From Begonia masoniana (lineage: Eukaryota > Streptophyta > Magnoliopsida > Cucurbitales > Begoniaceae): a stretch of 64,000 bases of DNA. The position numbers and the translations under genes were made by a program. Shown here piece after piece: positions 24,399-37,327 of the stretch. Location of the stretch: NCBI GenBank assembly GCA_022432975.1, contig CM039502.1, positions 2,594,375 to 2,658,374 on the forward strand, in the 5' to 3' direction. A model generated the notes under the pieces. It saw nothing but the letters and a program-made list of their open reading frames with translations, was not told the origin of the DNA and searched no databases. Position 1 is the stretch's first letter, and every line of letters starts with the position of its first letter.

Positions 24399-24926
24399 CC
24401 AAAGGCAACTAATATTACAACCTCTACCTTCTTTGACAATTCTCTAGAGTTTGATGCTTCTATTAATATATCTGAAATTGATGAGTATATGACCGAGAAA
24501 CTTGAAAAATACTCAGATAGTTTAGATATATTGACATGGTGGAAGTTGAATGGCCACAAATATCCGATTCTGAGAAAAATAGCCAAAGATGTTTTTGTCA
24601 TTCCAATTTCGATCGTCGCTTCAGAGTCCACATTCAGTTGTGGTGGTTGAATTGTTGACTTATCGCGTACATCTTTATTACCAACGACAGTGGAAGCTAT
24701 TATTTGCACTCAAAGTTGGATCCGTTCTAAGAGTCCAACTTTGTCTGACAGTGATTATAAAACTATTGATGAAGGTACTTCATTTATTTTATATGAACTA
24801 TTATATTGCAAATATTATTTTTATTCTTACTAGTCACTAGTTTCATATTATTGAATTTTTGTTATAGAAATTGATGCTTTAACTCAAAGGAATGAAGAAA
24901 AAGATAAAGATATTATCGAGTTATAG
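24399..24926 (+). pseudogene. hAT transposase C-terminus (dimerisation domain), nonsense-broken
   Basis: The frame from 24399 reads through LEFDASINISEIDEYM, DILTWWKLNGHKYPILRKI and SESTFSCGG, the hallmark of the hAT C-terminal dimerisation region. A TGA at 24648-24650 replaces what is usually Arg after the GG pair. The frame continues IVDLSRTSLLPTTVEA and ICTQSWIRS. A GT-AG intron (about 24769-24867) then leads to a short last exon ending at TAG 24924-24926. This is the end of the gene split at 4880. The insertion shows no TSD, and a few codons seem lost between 4880 and 24399. Confidence 0.85.
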
Positions 24927-25226
24927 CTAATGTATGATTAAGCAATTTGATCAATTTCTATTTTCTAAAGATTTTGCATGAAGAGGAAATTATGATAGAT
25001 CATAGATGACTAATTGTGTTTTATCATTTTTGTTGTGCAGGTTGAGTTCCATGTCAATTTTAAGCTTAGATATTTGGGCATAGACATCTACCCTTGAATT
25101 GTATTTATGTTAATTTTTGTTAGAAATTCTTTTAACACCCTTGAACTGTTTCGTTTTCTGTAAACCACTTTTCATAACAAGTACAGGTAAAAAGGGAAAC
25201 CACAAGTACTGGGGAACAAGGATGTT

Positions 25227-25402
25227 CAAATATGGTGATCCAGACGTGCTGCATTTTCTTCTCTCTAATCTGAATTGGCAAGTGAAAATCATAGACTTTT
25301 TTTTTAGTAAGTTGCAAATATGGTGATCCAGACGTGCTGCATTTTTTTCTCTCTAATCTTAATTGGCAAGTGGAAATCATTGACTTTTTTTTAGTTAGTT
25401 GC
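25227..25402 (+). repeat. 88-bp tandem duplication in the hAT 3' region
   Basis: caaatatggtgatccagacg starts at 25227 and again at 25315; the two units differ at several positions. Their composition makes spurious frames on both strands. Confidence 0.85.
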
Positions 25403-25439
25403 AAGTGGAAGTTTTTTTGCCTTGTAAAAAAAAAAAAAA

Positions 25440-25624
25440 AAAAATTTAGGAACCGACTCGACCCGAACCGAATCGAACCGAACCGAACCGAAATGTTCGG
25501 TTCGGGTCTGGTATAAGTCAGTCGGTTTCGGTTTCGGTTTCGGGTTTGGAAACCAAAACCGAAACCGATTAGTTCGGTTCTGTTCGGTCCAAACTGAATC
25601 GAACCAAACTCTTGTCCACCCCTA
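25440..25624 (-). repeat. hAT right terminus with CCGAAC subterminal repeats
   Basis: Clustered aaccgaa, gaaccgaacc and ggttcgg motifs precede the terminal TGTCCACCCCTA. This mirrors the left end and closes the element. Confidence 0.75.
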
Positions 25625-25634
25625 TAATACCTGC

Positions 25635-27300
25635 TCTATAATCTTTGATGTCTGTATGATAACTATGATGTTTATATTACTGAGAATGATGATTGAATGG
25701 AATTAATAAGAAAATTTCGTATCCCGACGGTTGACTATGAACATCAAAAACTTTGAATTTGATTGTTTTCTTGTCTAATTCTAACCATCAATGCAAAAGT
25801 ATGCACAAATTTAACAAATGTAAGAATATCTGGGTATTGTTAAAAATACGATTATCATGCAGTTGTAGCAAATTATGTCTTGGGTAGTAAATAGGTTTAC
25901 GTACAAGTTCTTCATCCCTGTTTATGAGAAGAGAGCTCAAGAAAAATTTCCTTTCAGGCAACCCTAATTGTCAATGCTTGAATTCTCGATAAATTTATTA
26001 GGAGAGAATTCAGAATTGTCTTTTGTAAATGGATAATGTTATGTTTTTTTTTCTAATTTTATTTTTTAATTTCTACCTCCTTAATTACTTTTTGTGGGTA
26101 TGATTTATTTTTTCACGGTAAACATTTTCATTATTGTTTGACCAAAGTATTGAGGATTATTTATAAATTAAAACTTGGTTAGTTGTATAGAACATTTATG
26201 GGACATTAAAATCGTTACTTTTTTTTATGTCAATTTTCTCCTCGATCTACATTAAATGCATTTTGACTTTAGTTATTGGCTAGTGTTATTTTAATTAATG
26301 TTACTTAATAATAGTTACTGCATCAACTGATTTTTTGTTATTGAATTATTTTAAATGATTTGTTAAGAGAAAAAGTGTATAATAGAAGATAATGATAGGT
26401 TTATTCTCTAATTGACAATCATTAATTAGCATAATTAATTTGAAAGGTTATAAATAAATAACATAAGTTTTAATTTCACTAATTAATGAGTGTCATGTAA
26501 AGAATTAAAAAATAAAAGTAGAAAGTATACATAACATTACTCATAATGATTTTTAAGGTAAATTTAGCAGATAAGAACAAGTGCGTCATTGTTTTATCGA
26601 ACAACTCCCTAAACTTAGAAGCATAACAATTAAGTCCATGTTGTTGGAAGTGCCGTCAAAGAAATAACATTCTTGTCGTGTGATGTTCTCTACTGAAATG
26701 GTTCTATGGGAAAATCGTCTTCTAGAGCTCTGTATTGTCTTCAAAATCGTCTTTTTCATTAAGTTTCCTAACATGTTTTTCTCTGAAAATTACCAAAATC
26801 GCTAAAACCATTTATAACAACTTGTCCCTTTCCCATAACGACGAGGACTAAATTGTAACGTCTCTAAGTTTAGAGAGTTATTTGACTAAATAAAAAGTAA
26901 AATGACTTATTTTCTTTTTACATCTAAATTTAATTATTAATTTGCACTTTATCTTAAACATTTTATTATTTTATATGTCAAATAACAATGTTTTATATAT
27001 TATATTGGGCATCTTCTTTTTAAAAAAAAAAACATAGTATAATTGAGAAAATTGAAACTATTAAAAAAGCATATTAAAGTTGCATTTTCTGTGAATAAAA
27101 AAATAAATATTTTATAAAATTTCATAAAAGCTAAACTTTGTTAGAAGTAAACCCTACTGACTGGCCCCAAATCCTTCTCAACCTCCTATCCATAAAGCTG
27201 GTGGACAGATTGAATAGAATAGACTGGTCCATTATTTACTTTGTATGGGCATGAATTATTTATCTCTCTCTCTCTCTTACAGAAGCATAAAGATATAAAC
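25635..27300. other. Intergenic AT-rich DNA
   Basis: No coding frame, RNA or named repeat is seen. Homopolymer runs and short AT-rich stretches dominate. A CT microsatellite near 27262-27279 lies just before the miR396 promoter region. Confidence 0.55.
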
Positions 27301-27302
27301 CA

Positions 27303-27314
27303 AGTATATATACT
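27303..27314 (+). promoter_or_regulatory. Possible TATA box of the miR396b-type gene
   Basis: aagtatatatac lies about 100 bp before the hairpin. The spacing suits a pri-miRNA start near 27340. The region is AT-rich, so this is a weak assignment. Confidence 0.4.
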
Positions 27315-27404
27315 TCTAATTATTCATGTGCAGGAAAAGAGAATCGGAGATGGAAGATCTAAGGCGGTGAAGGGTAAAGTTGTTGTAAGAAAATTAAGTT
27401 TCTA

Positions 27405-27505
27405 GCCATGCTTTTCCACAGCTTTCTTGAACTTTTTCTTCTGTTTTTGATCTGCTTTGAGATTTTCTTTGGAAAAGTTCAAGCAAGCTGTGGGAAAACA
27501 TGGTC
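27405..27505 (+). ncRNA. MIR396 precursor, miR396b type
   Basis: The 5' arm contains TTCCACAGCTTTCTTGAAC followed by TT (27414-27434), identical to the known miR396b mature RNA. The 3' arm has GTTCAAGCAAGCTGTGGGAA (from 27477), the star strand, with one mismatch in the duplex. The flanks ccatg and catgg close the stem at about 27406-27503. The loop is roughly 40 nt. In plants miR396 directs cleavage of GRF transcription-factor mRNAs and limits leaf cell proliferation. Expression cannot be judged from sequence. A second precursor lies at 33795-33915 on the other strand. Confidence 0.93.
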
Positions 27506-30500
27506 AGTTTGGAACTAGTTTTTGGGATGCAGTGGAAGTTAGATCTTCATCTGGTGATGATAGATAGTCAAGAAGCTTTCTTCATCGATACTCGTCTGAA
27601 GAAACATGGTAAATCTCGAAATTCTAACTGAATTTGTCAGTTTTTTTTTAGAATTCTATGCGTTTCCAGGCCAGAAACTAGATCGTGGATCCAAAATAGT
27701 GAATTTCCATGCAGTTGTTTGTGTTTCTATGAATTGTTTTAACGAGATCTTACTTTGATTTCAAGTTTACTTTCTGAGATTTTCATGGTGAGAGAAATTT
27801 GTGGTTGAATTTCTGAACTACAGTTCAAAAATATACCCAGAATTTAAGTGGAGAAATGGGAATTAGGGTATGAAAAAAGCTTGAATTTTGTTGGTTATTG
27901 AGAGGAGAAAGAGAGAAAACAAAAGAGAAGATTCCTTTAATTCCTGCTGCCTTCTGCTTTTTCTTCAACGTCTTTCTCCTCCATTTCAGCAAATTTTGGC
28001 AGTAAATGTCTAAATCTCCCGCTCGGTTAAAAACTTTCTCATTCTAACCCTACAAGTATGCAATCGGCTTTTGAATTAATCAATTCTTCCTTTCTGGTAA
28101 AAGTTTTCACGTAAATTTTGTGTACAAGTCTTTCACAGTTACATCTCCTTTTCTACCCCGTCGTGGTTTATTAACCTCTTTTACCACTTTGCTCTCTCTA
28201 ACATTGATTACATAACACTCTAAATTCTATCAAGATATATAATATTGTACATTTTGAATTGAATTCTGTACGATTTTTCTGTTGAGTTTAACTCTAAAAT
28301 ATATTGTATTAGATAGAGATATACGTATATATATAATCCGTTCTACTAGTACAAATTTTTAACGTGACATTGTGGTCACTATCCCTGGATTTCGTCCCAA
28401 TAATTAGTAGATTTGTAGAAAAAGTTCTCTGATTTGGAAATAATTGTGATTAGCAGATAATCATATGGTTTTTATGTATTTAGAGAGAGAGAGAAGAGTT
28501 TGTTTTGAGTTAGGATAGATCTCTCTCTCTCTCTCTAAAAGCGATGACTTATATGGATGCAAAGCAAAACATCCATGTTCAAATCTCAGCCTTTAGTTCA
28601 CGTTCATCATCTTGATTTTACCAACCCACCGCGTGAACAGATGCATTCTTTTCAAAACCCAGAAATTCAGGAGGCTGCACAGATTCCTGTGAGATCAGTC
28701 AAAATACTTTCTCTGTCGCTAAAACCCATGATTTCAGAAACAAACCCACGTTCAACGTTAGCTTTAAATTCATGTTCATCTCCCTTAGTTCAGTCAAACT
28801 CCGCCATTTACGAACGAACCCTTTCGAAGCTTCATTAATGGAGTTTTACTGAGTTGTCGTTGCCCTAAGATAATCTCAAAACCCCAGAAAAGAAGAAGAA
28901 GAAGAACTTCCATTATCCTCGCTGTGAACTCCTCCATTAATGTCTCCTACGAAGATTTCAACCATGGTCTTAATTAAATTCTGAAAGTTTCAAAAAAAGC
29001 TACGACTTTAATTGAATGTAATGAACAAGAGCAGTTTTGCTTAAAGAAATTATTTTACTGATTCTGAGACTGCAAGTGGAAGGAGTTCGCTGGTCTTTCC
29101 CTAAACAATGAAACTTCATCTGACATACTTGCTCAATAATTGCTACCTTTTCATAAAATATTGATCGAGGATGGCCTGCACTAGCCCTCCGTCTGACAAA
29201 CTACAACATATACAGTAGCTACGTGTTTTTTTCTTTTTTTTTTTTTAAGTTTTAAAGAATTATTAACCTAATTTTATAGGCCTATATATGTTCTTCAGCA
29301 TATCATTCAAATTCATGTGTGCTCATGACATTTTTCTGGGTGACTTTTCAGCCAACCAAAAAAATCAACGTCCCAAAAATTTTCCATTTTTGATATAATC
29401 TACCAGGATCAATTTTTTTTATTAAATAAATTGACATTACTATTATTCATTATAGATTAACATATTCTAAAGTAAATTGTAAAATGTTATTAATTGTCAA
29501 TAAGCTTTATTATAATCTTAATTAAGCTAATTAAGAAAAGAAAATATATATATTGTCATGGATAAGTCGCCCAATAATATTGAAAATTTTGATGAAGTAG
29601 ATACAATGTATAGATTCATATAAGGGTAAAGTGAAAAACCTTTAAATTATGAGGGTAGTGACAAACTGACCATTAAACTAATTTCATTAGTAAATTGAAC
29701 CTTAAACTAATCTCTGTTAACAAACTTCTTTTTCCATTAAATTTTTCATTAAAATTGAGGGTGGACGTTCAGAACTTCCCGAGAGCGTCTAGAAATTTAA
29801 GAGCGAAAAAAATGTCTAGAAAGCGGACCTTCAGGGTTCAAGTTGGACGATCGATAATATATGGTTAACATATAATAATTTAAATGGCCACCCACCATCT
29901 AAGAAGAGGGCATTGAGCCTCTTCCACGAGGAAGCCGCAATGATACTTGAATATTCAAGTAGGTGACCGAGCAAATCACACGTTTTTGCGATTTTTTTAA
30001 GTTAACGTTCATTTTGTTCAAAGTTTATTAAAAAAAAAGGGGGTTAAAAATATCAGTTATACTGACCCTCTAAGTTTGAAATTAATTTATTATATGATAG
30101 GTCGTTACGAATACGAACTAGGGTCATGGATCATGGACTATAACGCTTACAATTTAAAATGGTTAACGTCGTCCATCGTGCACCAAAATCCTAAAATTTG
30201 GCTAGGGCGGCTTTGCTCTCCGTTGAGAGTTTTGCAACTAAGTTGTCAGTAATTGTTGCAATTATAAGTTCGAAAAGTACATTTCCAAACTCTCTAAAGA
30301 TTTATTATTTATTAATGCTATATTTACGTCTTAACAGGACAATCACATATCTTGTTATTAATTTTATATTATATTATAATAATTTTACTAGTGAATGAAT
30401 GAAATGTAAGCGTCACGTTATGATGGAAGTTTCCAGTGTAAAATAATAATGAGGTAATTTTATATTATCTTTCCACAAAATAATAAGATATTGTAATATA

Positions 30501-33500
30501 CAAATCAAAAGAAATACTGTGTAAGAATAAAGTATTAGACACCACATATACATCAAATAAAGATTCATTCGTCCAAAAAAAGAATTGAAATACTTGAAAA
30601 TAAAAAGGCATGGTAAACGAAGGTGAACACCACACGATCAGCTACTTCTAGCCTCCACGATCTTTACCTGAGAAAAAAGTGTTTCAAGATGAGCGACTAA
30701 CTTAGTAGAGATATATTATTTTTAAATGCATGAGAAAACTAGTTTTATCATTTTAATTTAAAACCATGAGCTAGTGAAAAAGTGTAATACATGAATTTAC
30801 ATTCAACAAAATTCTTTTAACTATTTTAAAAACAAGCTCTGCAAGCCATTAGTGGGACAAATCTCAAAAGTATTATTACATACATAAGTAGCTATATATA
30901 AAGTAGACCCTCCACCGTTTTTTGTAGAAAATATTATAGTAAAAATAAGATCACTCACGAATCTTTGCACAATGAATGCACACAGACGCGCAAGGGGAAA
31001 AAGAACAACTGTTTGAAAACCAAACAACGCACATTGAATGAACAATAAAACTTCAAGTTTAAGGATTCGAACTAAGAACACAACACTGTTGTCCCAATAT
31101 CAAGTTGTACGTATAGCCAAGCACTTTCACACAACATATGGTGTATAGCAAACAAGAGGCCCCAATCATGACCCAAAACAACCAGAAGTTCGTATGATAT
31201 ATGATATGAAATATCATGAATGTGTAAAGTGAACATGTAAAACTAATGTACATATAATATAAAAACTAACATGATGTAAAGACAAAAATGATCAACCAAA
31301 TCTAATGGCTAGAAATTGACTAGATTGTGATTGCATAGCACATGTTCATGGAGGATTGAACTTTGGAATTAAGTGAGAGAGAGTGAAAGAGAAGTTGCAT
31401 CAAGTAGTGGATAAGCAATAGTGCTTCACCCATGTGAGGAAAATTTGAACAGACATATCGCTATCTGTCTTGTAATTATAACCTTCCTAGCTTCTTGTCT
31501 TAGTTTGAGCAAGAAGCTAAATAAACATACTAAGAATCTAATTAGATTATTAGGGTTCATGTATTTACTTATGTTAAACGTTTAGTCAAAAAAATGTAAA
31601 AGACATGTGATTTAAATTATATGTTTTCATAAACTCACGAGTAACGTTTCGTTTAATCTCTTATTCTACTATTTTAAAATACTCGTTGACATGTCAAACA
31701 ATGATTGGTGCAATTAAAATACAATTTATTATATTAATTACACAAATAATTATTTGACACGTCAATAAATTTTTTAAGAGACTAAAATAAAAAATTAAAC
31801 GTAGTATTATTATGAACTCATAAGTTATTAATGGCCTATTTCCTAATATCTTAGTGATAAATTCCTTTTTTTTTTTTTTAATTTCTCAAATTAGTTCAAG
31901 AACCAACCCTAGTTATGTTAGCTGATTTCACTCACCTACCCAAGATCTGTAAGCCAAATTGACTAAGCAGACAGCTTTTATCTGCTAAATATGAGATAAA
32001 ATTTGATTATATAATATTAATTGAGTAAATTAATTAAAAAGTAATTAATTTCAAGAAGTTTAGGAGGTTGGAGAACATCAAATCTGATAAGATACAAGGC
32101 AACCATTTATTTTTTATTTTATTTAATAACAAAAAAAAGCTTTTCATCTATCGAGCAACAGACAATGCATTTGTGTTTCGAGCTTCTTTTTACAGTTCTT
32201 GTTTTGTCTCATAATTCACAGAGCACAAGAAATCAAACCCTACTTTTTGATTATTTAATCAATTCGAAAATACAATTATTTTCTATAAAACTTATTTTGT
32301 GTTTAATTAAAGGAAATATTGAAACTAACTTTACATTATTTTGATTACTGTTTAAATAAAGTTTCATTTCTTCTAATCGGCCCTCGATTTAGGAAGTTAT
32401 ATTCGATCGACACTCTTTCCCGAACATTTAAAATGCAAGAGGGTTTCGTAATTAGTAAATCATGAATAAGTTTCAACCTGATTATGAGTGAATAATGCAA
32501 GATTAGTTTGATTAATTGGTGGGAAGTCCAGAAGAAAAGGGAGGTAAAAGTAAAGTTATTAGACTATATTATAAGCTAAAGGGATATTAATGATTAGATC
32601 TATGTTCAATTAGTGGGTGACACAGACATTGATAATTGAAGAAGTTGCAAATACAACCTGTCAATCTTTATATATTCTGAAAGGAATTCAAAGGTTTCCC
32701 TCGAAACTTTTATATTTATTTTTTAATTAATTCATCCAATAATAGTTAAATCATATTAATGATTAATAAAATTTTTATTTTATTCATATTCCAAAACAAA
32801 AACTAGGATCTTAATTGTTTTTAAGTAAGTTGAAATAAATCATTTTAAGTTTATTTTTTTACATTTTTTTTAATATATATATATAATATAATATATACAC
32901 ACCATTAGTTTCTGAAAATGAAATGGCTTAACCAAAAAATGGTGGCTTTAATGGTGGGGTTTAGGGCAATACTCTGACCCAGTGGCCAGTGGTCCTTCTT
33001 TTATCTCTTCTTGAGTTTTTTTTTTTTAATTATTTTATAAAACAATTTAAATTAATTCCATTAGCAACAACAACTACATGTAGAATAATTGTAATATTAA
33101 AAGAAATGGAGAAAAAAAAATGAAAAAACCATTATGAAAATATGTTGAAGTACAAAAATAATTTACTCGATCGACTGCTGCATAGGTCTGCGGCAAGTTA
33201 AGAGATTAACATAATCAATCCACAGCTTCCAATCCTTCTACCAGATCTTCACTTTCTTTTCAACCTTTCCTGCCATGGAAACTACAGAGGAATACAATAA
33301 AGAAGGTTTTACAAGAACAAATCAGAAATATACAATAAAAAAAAATTAAGAAAAAAATAAAGAAAGAGAATCAAGAACCTTATCTTAGATGATCAAAGAG
33401 GAAATCAAGAACTGAATTTCAATATCAAATTGAATAAGCAAACGTAATTCAGATCGGTCTGATTAAACCTGAGTTTACAATAATCTAAAATTTACCCTAG

Positions 33501-33790
33501 TTTTAGAACCACTTGTAACAAATTGCATTTACTAGAATTCCGTCTTGGAAAAACTAGTTTTCCGTGGAACGGTGTTCAAATCCTTATATTCTCGTGAACC
33601 CAGATTCAACTGAAGAAAACGAGACGATTCAGATCGTTACAAGAACCTGTGCAAAAGAATTAAAGTTTCGAATAATTTATCCAGCGTCGTGAAAATTTAC
33701 CCACCAAATAAATTTAAACTCTGAAGACTGGAAATAGTCAAAGAGATTGAGCTTCAACGGAGAATTGTCACCGTGATGTTGAATCTACCT
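27506..33790. other. Intergenic DNA between the two miR396 genes
   Basis: A 93-codon frame at 28557-28838 (+) has no recognised domain and is not supported by codon pattern or splice context. CT/GA microsatellites occur at about 28483-28536. Positions 30800-31260 contain AT-rich minus-strand frames without domain matches. One MITE-like repeat is at 31636-31815. I see no protein gene here. Confidence 0.5.
31636..31815. mobile_element. MITE-like repeat, copy A
   Basis: Ends resemble each other inverted (gagtaacgtttcgtttaat versus attaaacgtagtattattatga). The core tgacatgtcaaacaatgatt is shared with 48640-48835. Short, AT-rich and non-coding, it fits a miniature inverted-repeat element. Boundaries are approximate. 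Confidence 0.5.
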
Positions 33791-33794
33791 GACC

Positions 33795-33915
33795 CTGGTT
33801 GTATCTTCCCACAGCTTTATTGAACTGCAAAAGAAAAAAAACGACCCTTTTGCAGTGCAGGGCATTTCAGATCTCATAGAAATGCAGTTCAAGAAAGCTG
33901 TGGAAGAATAAAACG
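33795..33915 (-). ncRNA. MIR396 precursor, miR396a type
   Basis: On the minus strand the 5' arm carries TTCCACAGCTTTCTTGAAC followed by TG (33905-33885), identical to miR396a. The 3' arm carries GTTCAATAAAGCTGTGGGAA plus G (33825-33805), which matches the known Arabidopsis miR396a-3p. The outer stem continues with ttatTC/GTATC-type pairing. The loop is about 60 nt and includes the gcagtgcagggcatttc region. The function is as for the other copy: repression of GRF mRNAs. It points toward the plus-strand copy, about 6.3 kb away. Confidence 0.95.
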
Positions 33916-36900
33916 AGGGTCATTATCGGAGGCCGGAAAGGGAGGAAACCCTAGGGAGAAAGTGGAGGAAGATGAGATGGTAGGAGCAGAAGGAATGGTG
34001 GGAATTTATAGTGAAATGACGTCTTTTTTTTGCCCTTTTTCACCACAGATCCCGAGAGAATATTGGGCCTCAGATCACATCTTCCATAATCCACTATCCA
34101 CCAACCCATTCCACTATATATATAGTATTTATTTATTTATTTTTATTGTTTTTCATTGTTGAATTTTATTTTTTACCCTACTATTTATTTTTATTTTGAC
34201 ATAGTAAGTTATGACGAGTTAATACTTCTTTATTTGTACATTATCGGTCGTTATTCCGGTAACCGTTATTAATGTCGTTTCTTATCTTTCTTATTCACTC
34301 GACACTGGTTATTTTAAAAACTTACCATTTAGCGTAAATTTCTTAATATCGTTTTATACGTTTAACTTCTAGACAACTTTTGTTCTTTATGAGTAATGTT
34401 ACGTTCACTTTAATTATGTAACGCTTAAATAATATTCGTTATTGATTCAAATAATCTATTATTTTAAATTTATAATATAACGTGATAATTTCATCAACGA
34501 GAGAATGACACGTAACTGTTACGTTAGGGTACGTGATTAGAGTGTCATGTCAACTCGTAGTAGTTTATTTTAATTTTTAATACATTAACTATTTTATTTT
34601 AGCAAGTAAATTATAAGTTAGCTTATGTACGTGACAAAGCTTTAATAAATTAATATGTAATCCTAAAATTAATTTAAAAACATATTGAGTTCAATATTTA
34701 TATATATGGAATTATCATAATCTACGTGCGGGTCTGATCTAACTTGCAGGATCTGACGGCGGCGGTTAATCTGATGGTCTCTAAAACTGCGGACCCACCA
34801 ACCGATCAATTCGTTTCGAAGGTTCACTGAGAGATTAACGCGCTTCAATGGAGCGTTCAGTACACACTTCCTATGACATGTAGGTGAGGGGGTCTCTTGA
34901 CGTCAAAATCTTTTTAAATTTATTCGTTTTTACTAAAAATTATTTTTAAAATACGAATAAACCATGCTGTACATCTATTATAAAAAATACTTTATATTAA
35001 ACAAATTAAATTCTTGGTTCAATAAATTATAAATAATATATAGTGTGAACATTTGAGAAATACTTTCGAATACATATTATTTAGTTTCTAGTGAGAAATG
35101 AATTTAGTAGGCATTTAATAAATTATAAGAATTTTAATTTATTAAAATTACTCTATGGATAGTCTTTATAAATTATGTTATTCGTTTTCAAATGATTTTT
35201 ATATCTCTTAAATCAAAATTTTCATAATTTTTGAACGAATGTTTTTTTTCAAAAAAAATATTTGTTTTTATTTTTATATTTAGAGTTCGGTTTGACCATA
35301 TGCTAGTTAGACTGAGGACTCATATTCAACACTATAATTTTATTTTTTTTATAAATTGCAAAATTATCATCTGCCCATGATTTATTTTTAAAATATTTTT
35401 TTCACGTAAATTTGATGTACCATTTTCGTATCTTATTTTCTGGTTATCCAAACGTACGAGAGATTGGAAGATTAACCCTTCTCAAAGCAAATTAAAGGAA
35501 TATTTGTTAAAAAGTACAGAAAGACCTAAAATCACATGCCGACATCTGCGCGTGGTGATACGGCCTCGCTGGTGAGAGATTATTATGGATACCATTTATA
35601 AATCATTTATTATTATTATTATTATTTAAAACAATTATTGATTAAAAAATTAAATCTTGAAGTTTGGAAAGCCAAGTTGGCGTGGCAAATAGCAGTAAAG
35701 AAGAAGGAACACATTATAAATGTAAAGTGTTTCAAGGACATTAGCCAGGGAATATGACGAAGACAATTGCATGGGAAATTTACCTAATTTCAGTTGTCGT
35801 TTTACGATTGAAACCATCTTTCTGAGTTAGATACCCGACATGATTCTTAAGTGTTCGGTTTATCTAAGTCTTTGTCTCCCTTTCTCCTTTATTACACAAA
35901 ACATTTTACTTTTTATTTCTCAAATATTTATATTCATTAAAAAAAATACCGACAAAGTAAGATTTATATTTTAACGTTTTAAAATCATTTACAAATGAGA
36001 CATTAATATACTTTTTTGACAAATGAAACTTTAACATTTCATACGTTAGTAATTTAGACATTGTCATCATATCTGTTAAATTCATCGCATATATATCGTG
36101 TTTTCCATTAAAATAGTTGTTTTGAACCAATTACCTTCACGACGATTTCTGACCCAATTTTGAACTCTATCGATCTTTCGATATAATTTGAAATCGTTAA
36201 AAACTAGATCGATAGAATTCGATATTGGTTTAAAAATCACTCTAGAGGTTAAAAATACTATTAAAATATGTGATTGAATAGAAAACATAATATATACACA
36301 ATGAATTCAATGAATATAAGTTTTGTATGTTTTAATTTCTAAAAGTATCGATTTATCTATTGTATCTTTGGTACATAGAGCGTGATTCCTCTAAATTTAA
36401 CTATCAAATGGAACACATCGTCTTCTGTTGGAGCTAAAAGTAAGTTAGCATTAGAAAGAAAGTCCGTTACATGCATTTTACAAAATGAATTTAATATATT
36501 GATTAATGACAATTGTATATTTGTTGATAACCAATAGATTAAGGTCTATTTTATTCAAAAAATATCCACGTGTATCCATTGTAAATGATTCAGATAAATA
36601 TCTAAATTGCATTTTACTAAAAAAAAAATATATACAAAATATAAATATATAAACCAAAATCTTCATATTTGACGTCAGTTCGATGTTTCATAAAATTTAT
36701 CTAATGCATGGATCGACTTCTCGAATAACGGTAAGAACGAAAACAGTCCAAATTACTCGTATATGTTTCTATATACTTTAGTTCTGTCGGTAGAAATAAA
36801 AATTAAACGAACATTCCGTTAGATAAACCTAGTATTGTGTATCATGTGTACATGGTAATGACCAAAAATGGGCAGTTGATGCTTAAATGGAAATGAAAGG

Positions 36901-36990
36901 ATTTGGTAACGGGGGATGATTTTCTTTGAGCATTAATTCAATTACCTTACTAAATATTTAAAGCTGTTTTTATGTGAGCATTAGATTTGC
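33916..36990. other. miR396a upstream region and intergenic AT-rich DNA
   Basis: A GC-richer patch at 34730-34890 (ggcggcggttaatc and neighbours) stands out but encodes nothing I recognise. 34930-36960 is AT-rich with only spurious short frames. No RNA gene or named repeat is seen. Confidence 0.5.
34115..34124 (-). promoter_or_regulatory. Possible TATA box of the miR396a-type gene
   Basis: The palindromic ctatatatatag lies about 200 bp upstream of the minus-strand hairpin. Position and sequence suit a Pol II miRNA promoter; evidence is positional only. Confidence 0.4.
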
Positions 36991-37006
36991 AGTGGGTGAA
37001 GAAAGA

Positions 37007-37044
37007 TGGGCCTTAAGGTAGAGTTAATGGGCTTTTATGGCCCA
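37007..37044 (+). promoter_or_regulatory. Site II-type TGGGCC/T cluster upstream of DAYSLEEPER
   Basis: TGGGCC (37007-37012), TGGGCT (37028-37033) and GGCCCA (37039-37044) occur within 40 bp. Such site II elements, bound by TCP factors, are common before housekeeping and proliferation genes in plants. Confidence 0.55.
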
Positions 37045-37142
37045 ATATAATTAACGGGCTTTAAGAATATAAATTAAATAAATAATAAAAAGAAAGGATG
37101 GACCTAAGCTTAGGCTTTCTCCTCACCAAACTTTTTGTACTG

Positions 37143-37150
37143 AAACCCTA
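37143..37150 (+). promoter_or_regulatory. Telo-box AAACCCTA
   Basis: AAACCCTA lies about 100 bp after the site II cluster, a pairing typical of constitutive plant promoters. It is probably in or near the 5' UTR of the gene at 38633. Confidence 0.5.
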
Positions 37151-37327
37151 GATCCTCTTCCGAAGTCCAATTACTCTTTTCGGGTTTCTAACAAGCCCAA
37201 TCTCTCTCCCTCGCTCTGCGAACCCTCGATCTCGCCTGACTCGTCGGAGTTGGATATCCGGACTGCCTGAGCTTCACCTTGATTTCACAGATCTAGGTTT
37301 CGTTGGATTCCGTTTTCGTTCCTTACG

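Noticed and set aside
28557..28838. 93-codon frame between the miR396 genes
   Set aside because: No domain, no splice context, and composition like the surrounding DNA. It may be part of a long non-coding transcript, but nothing shows it.
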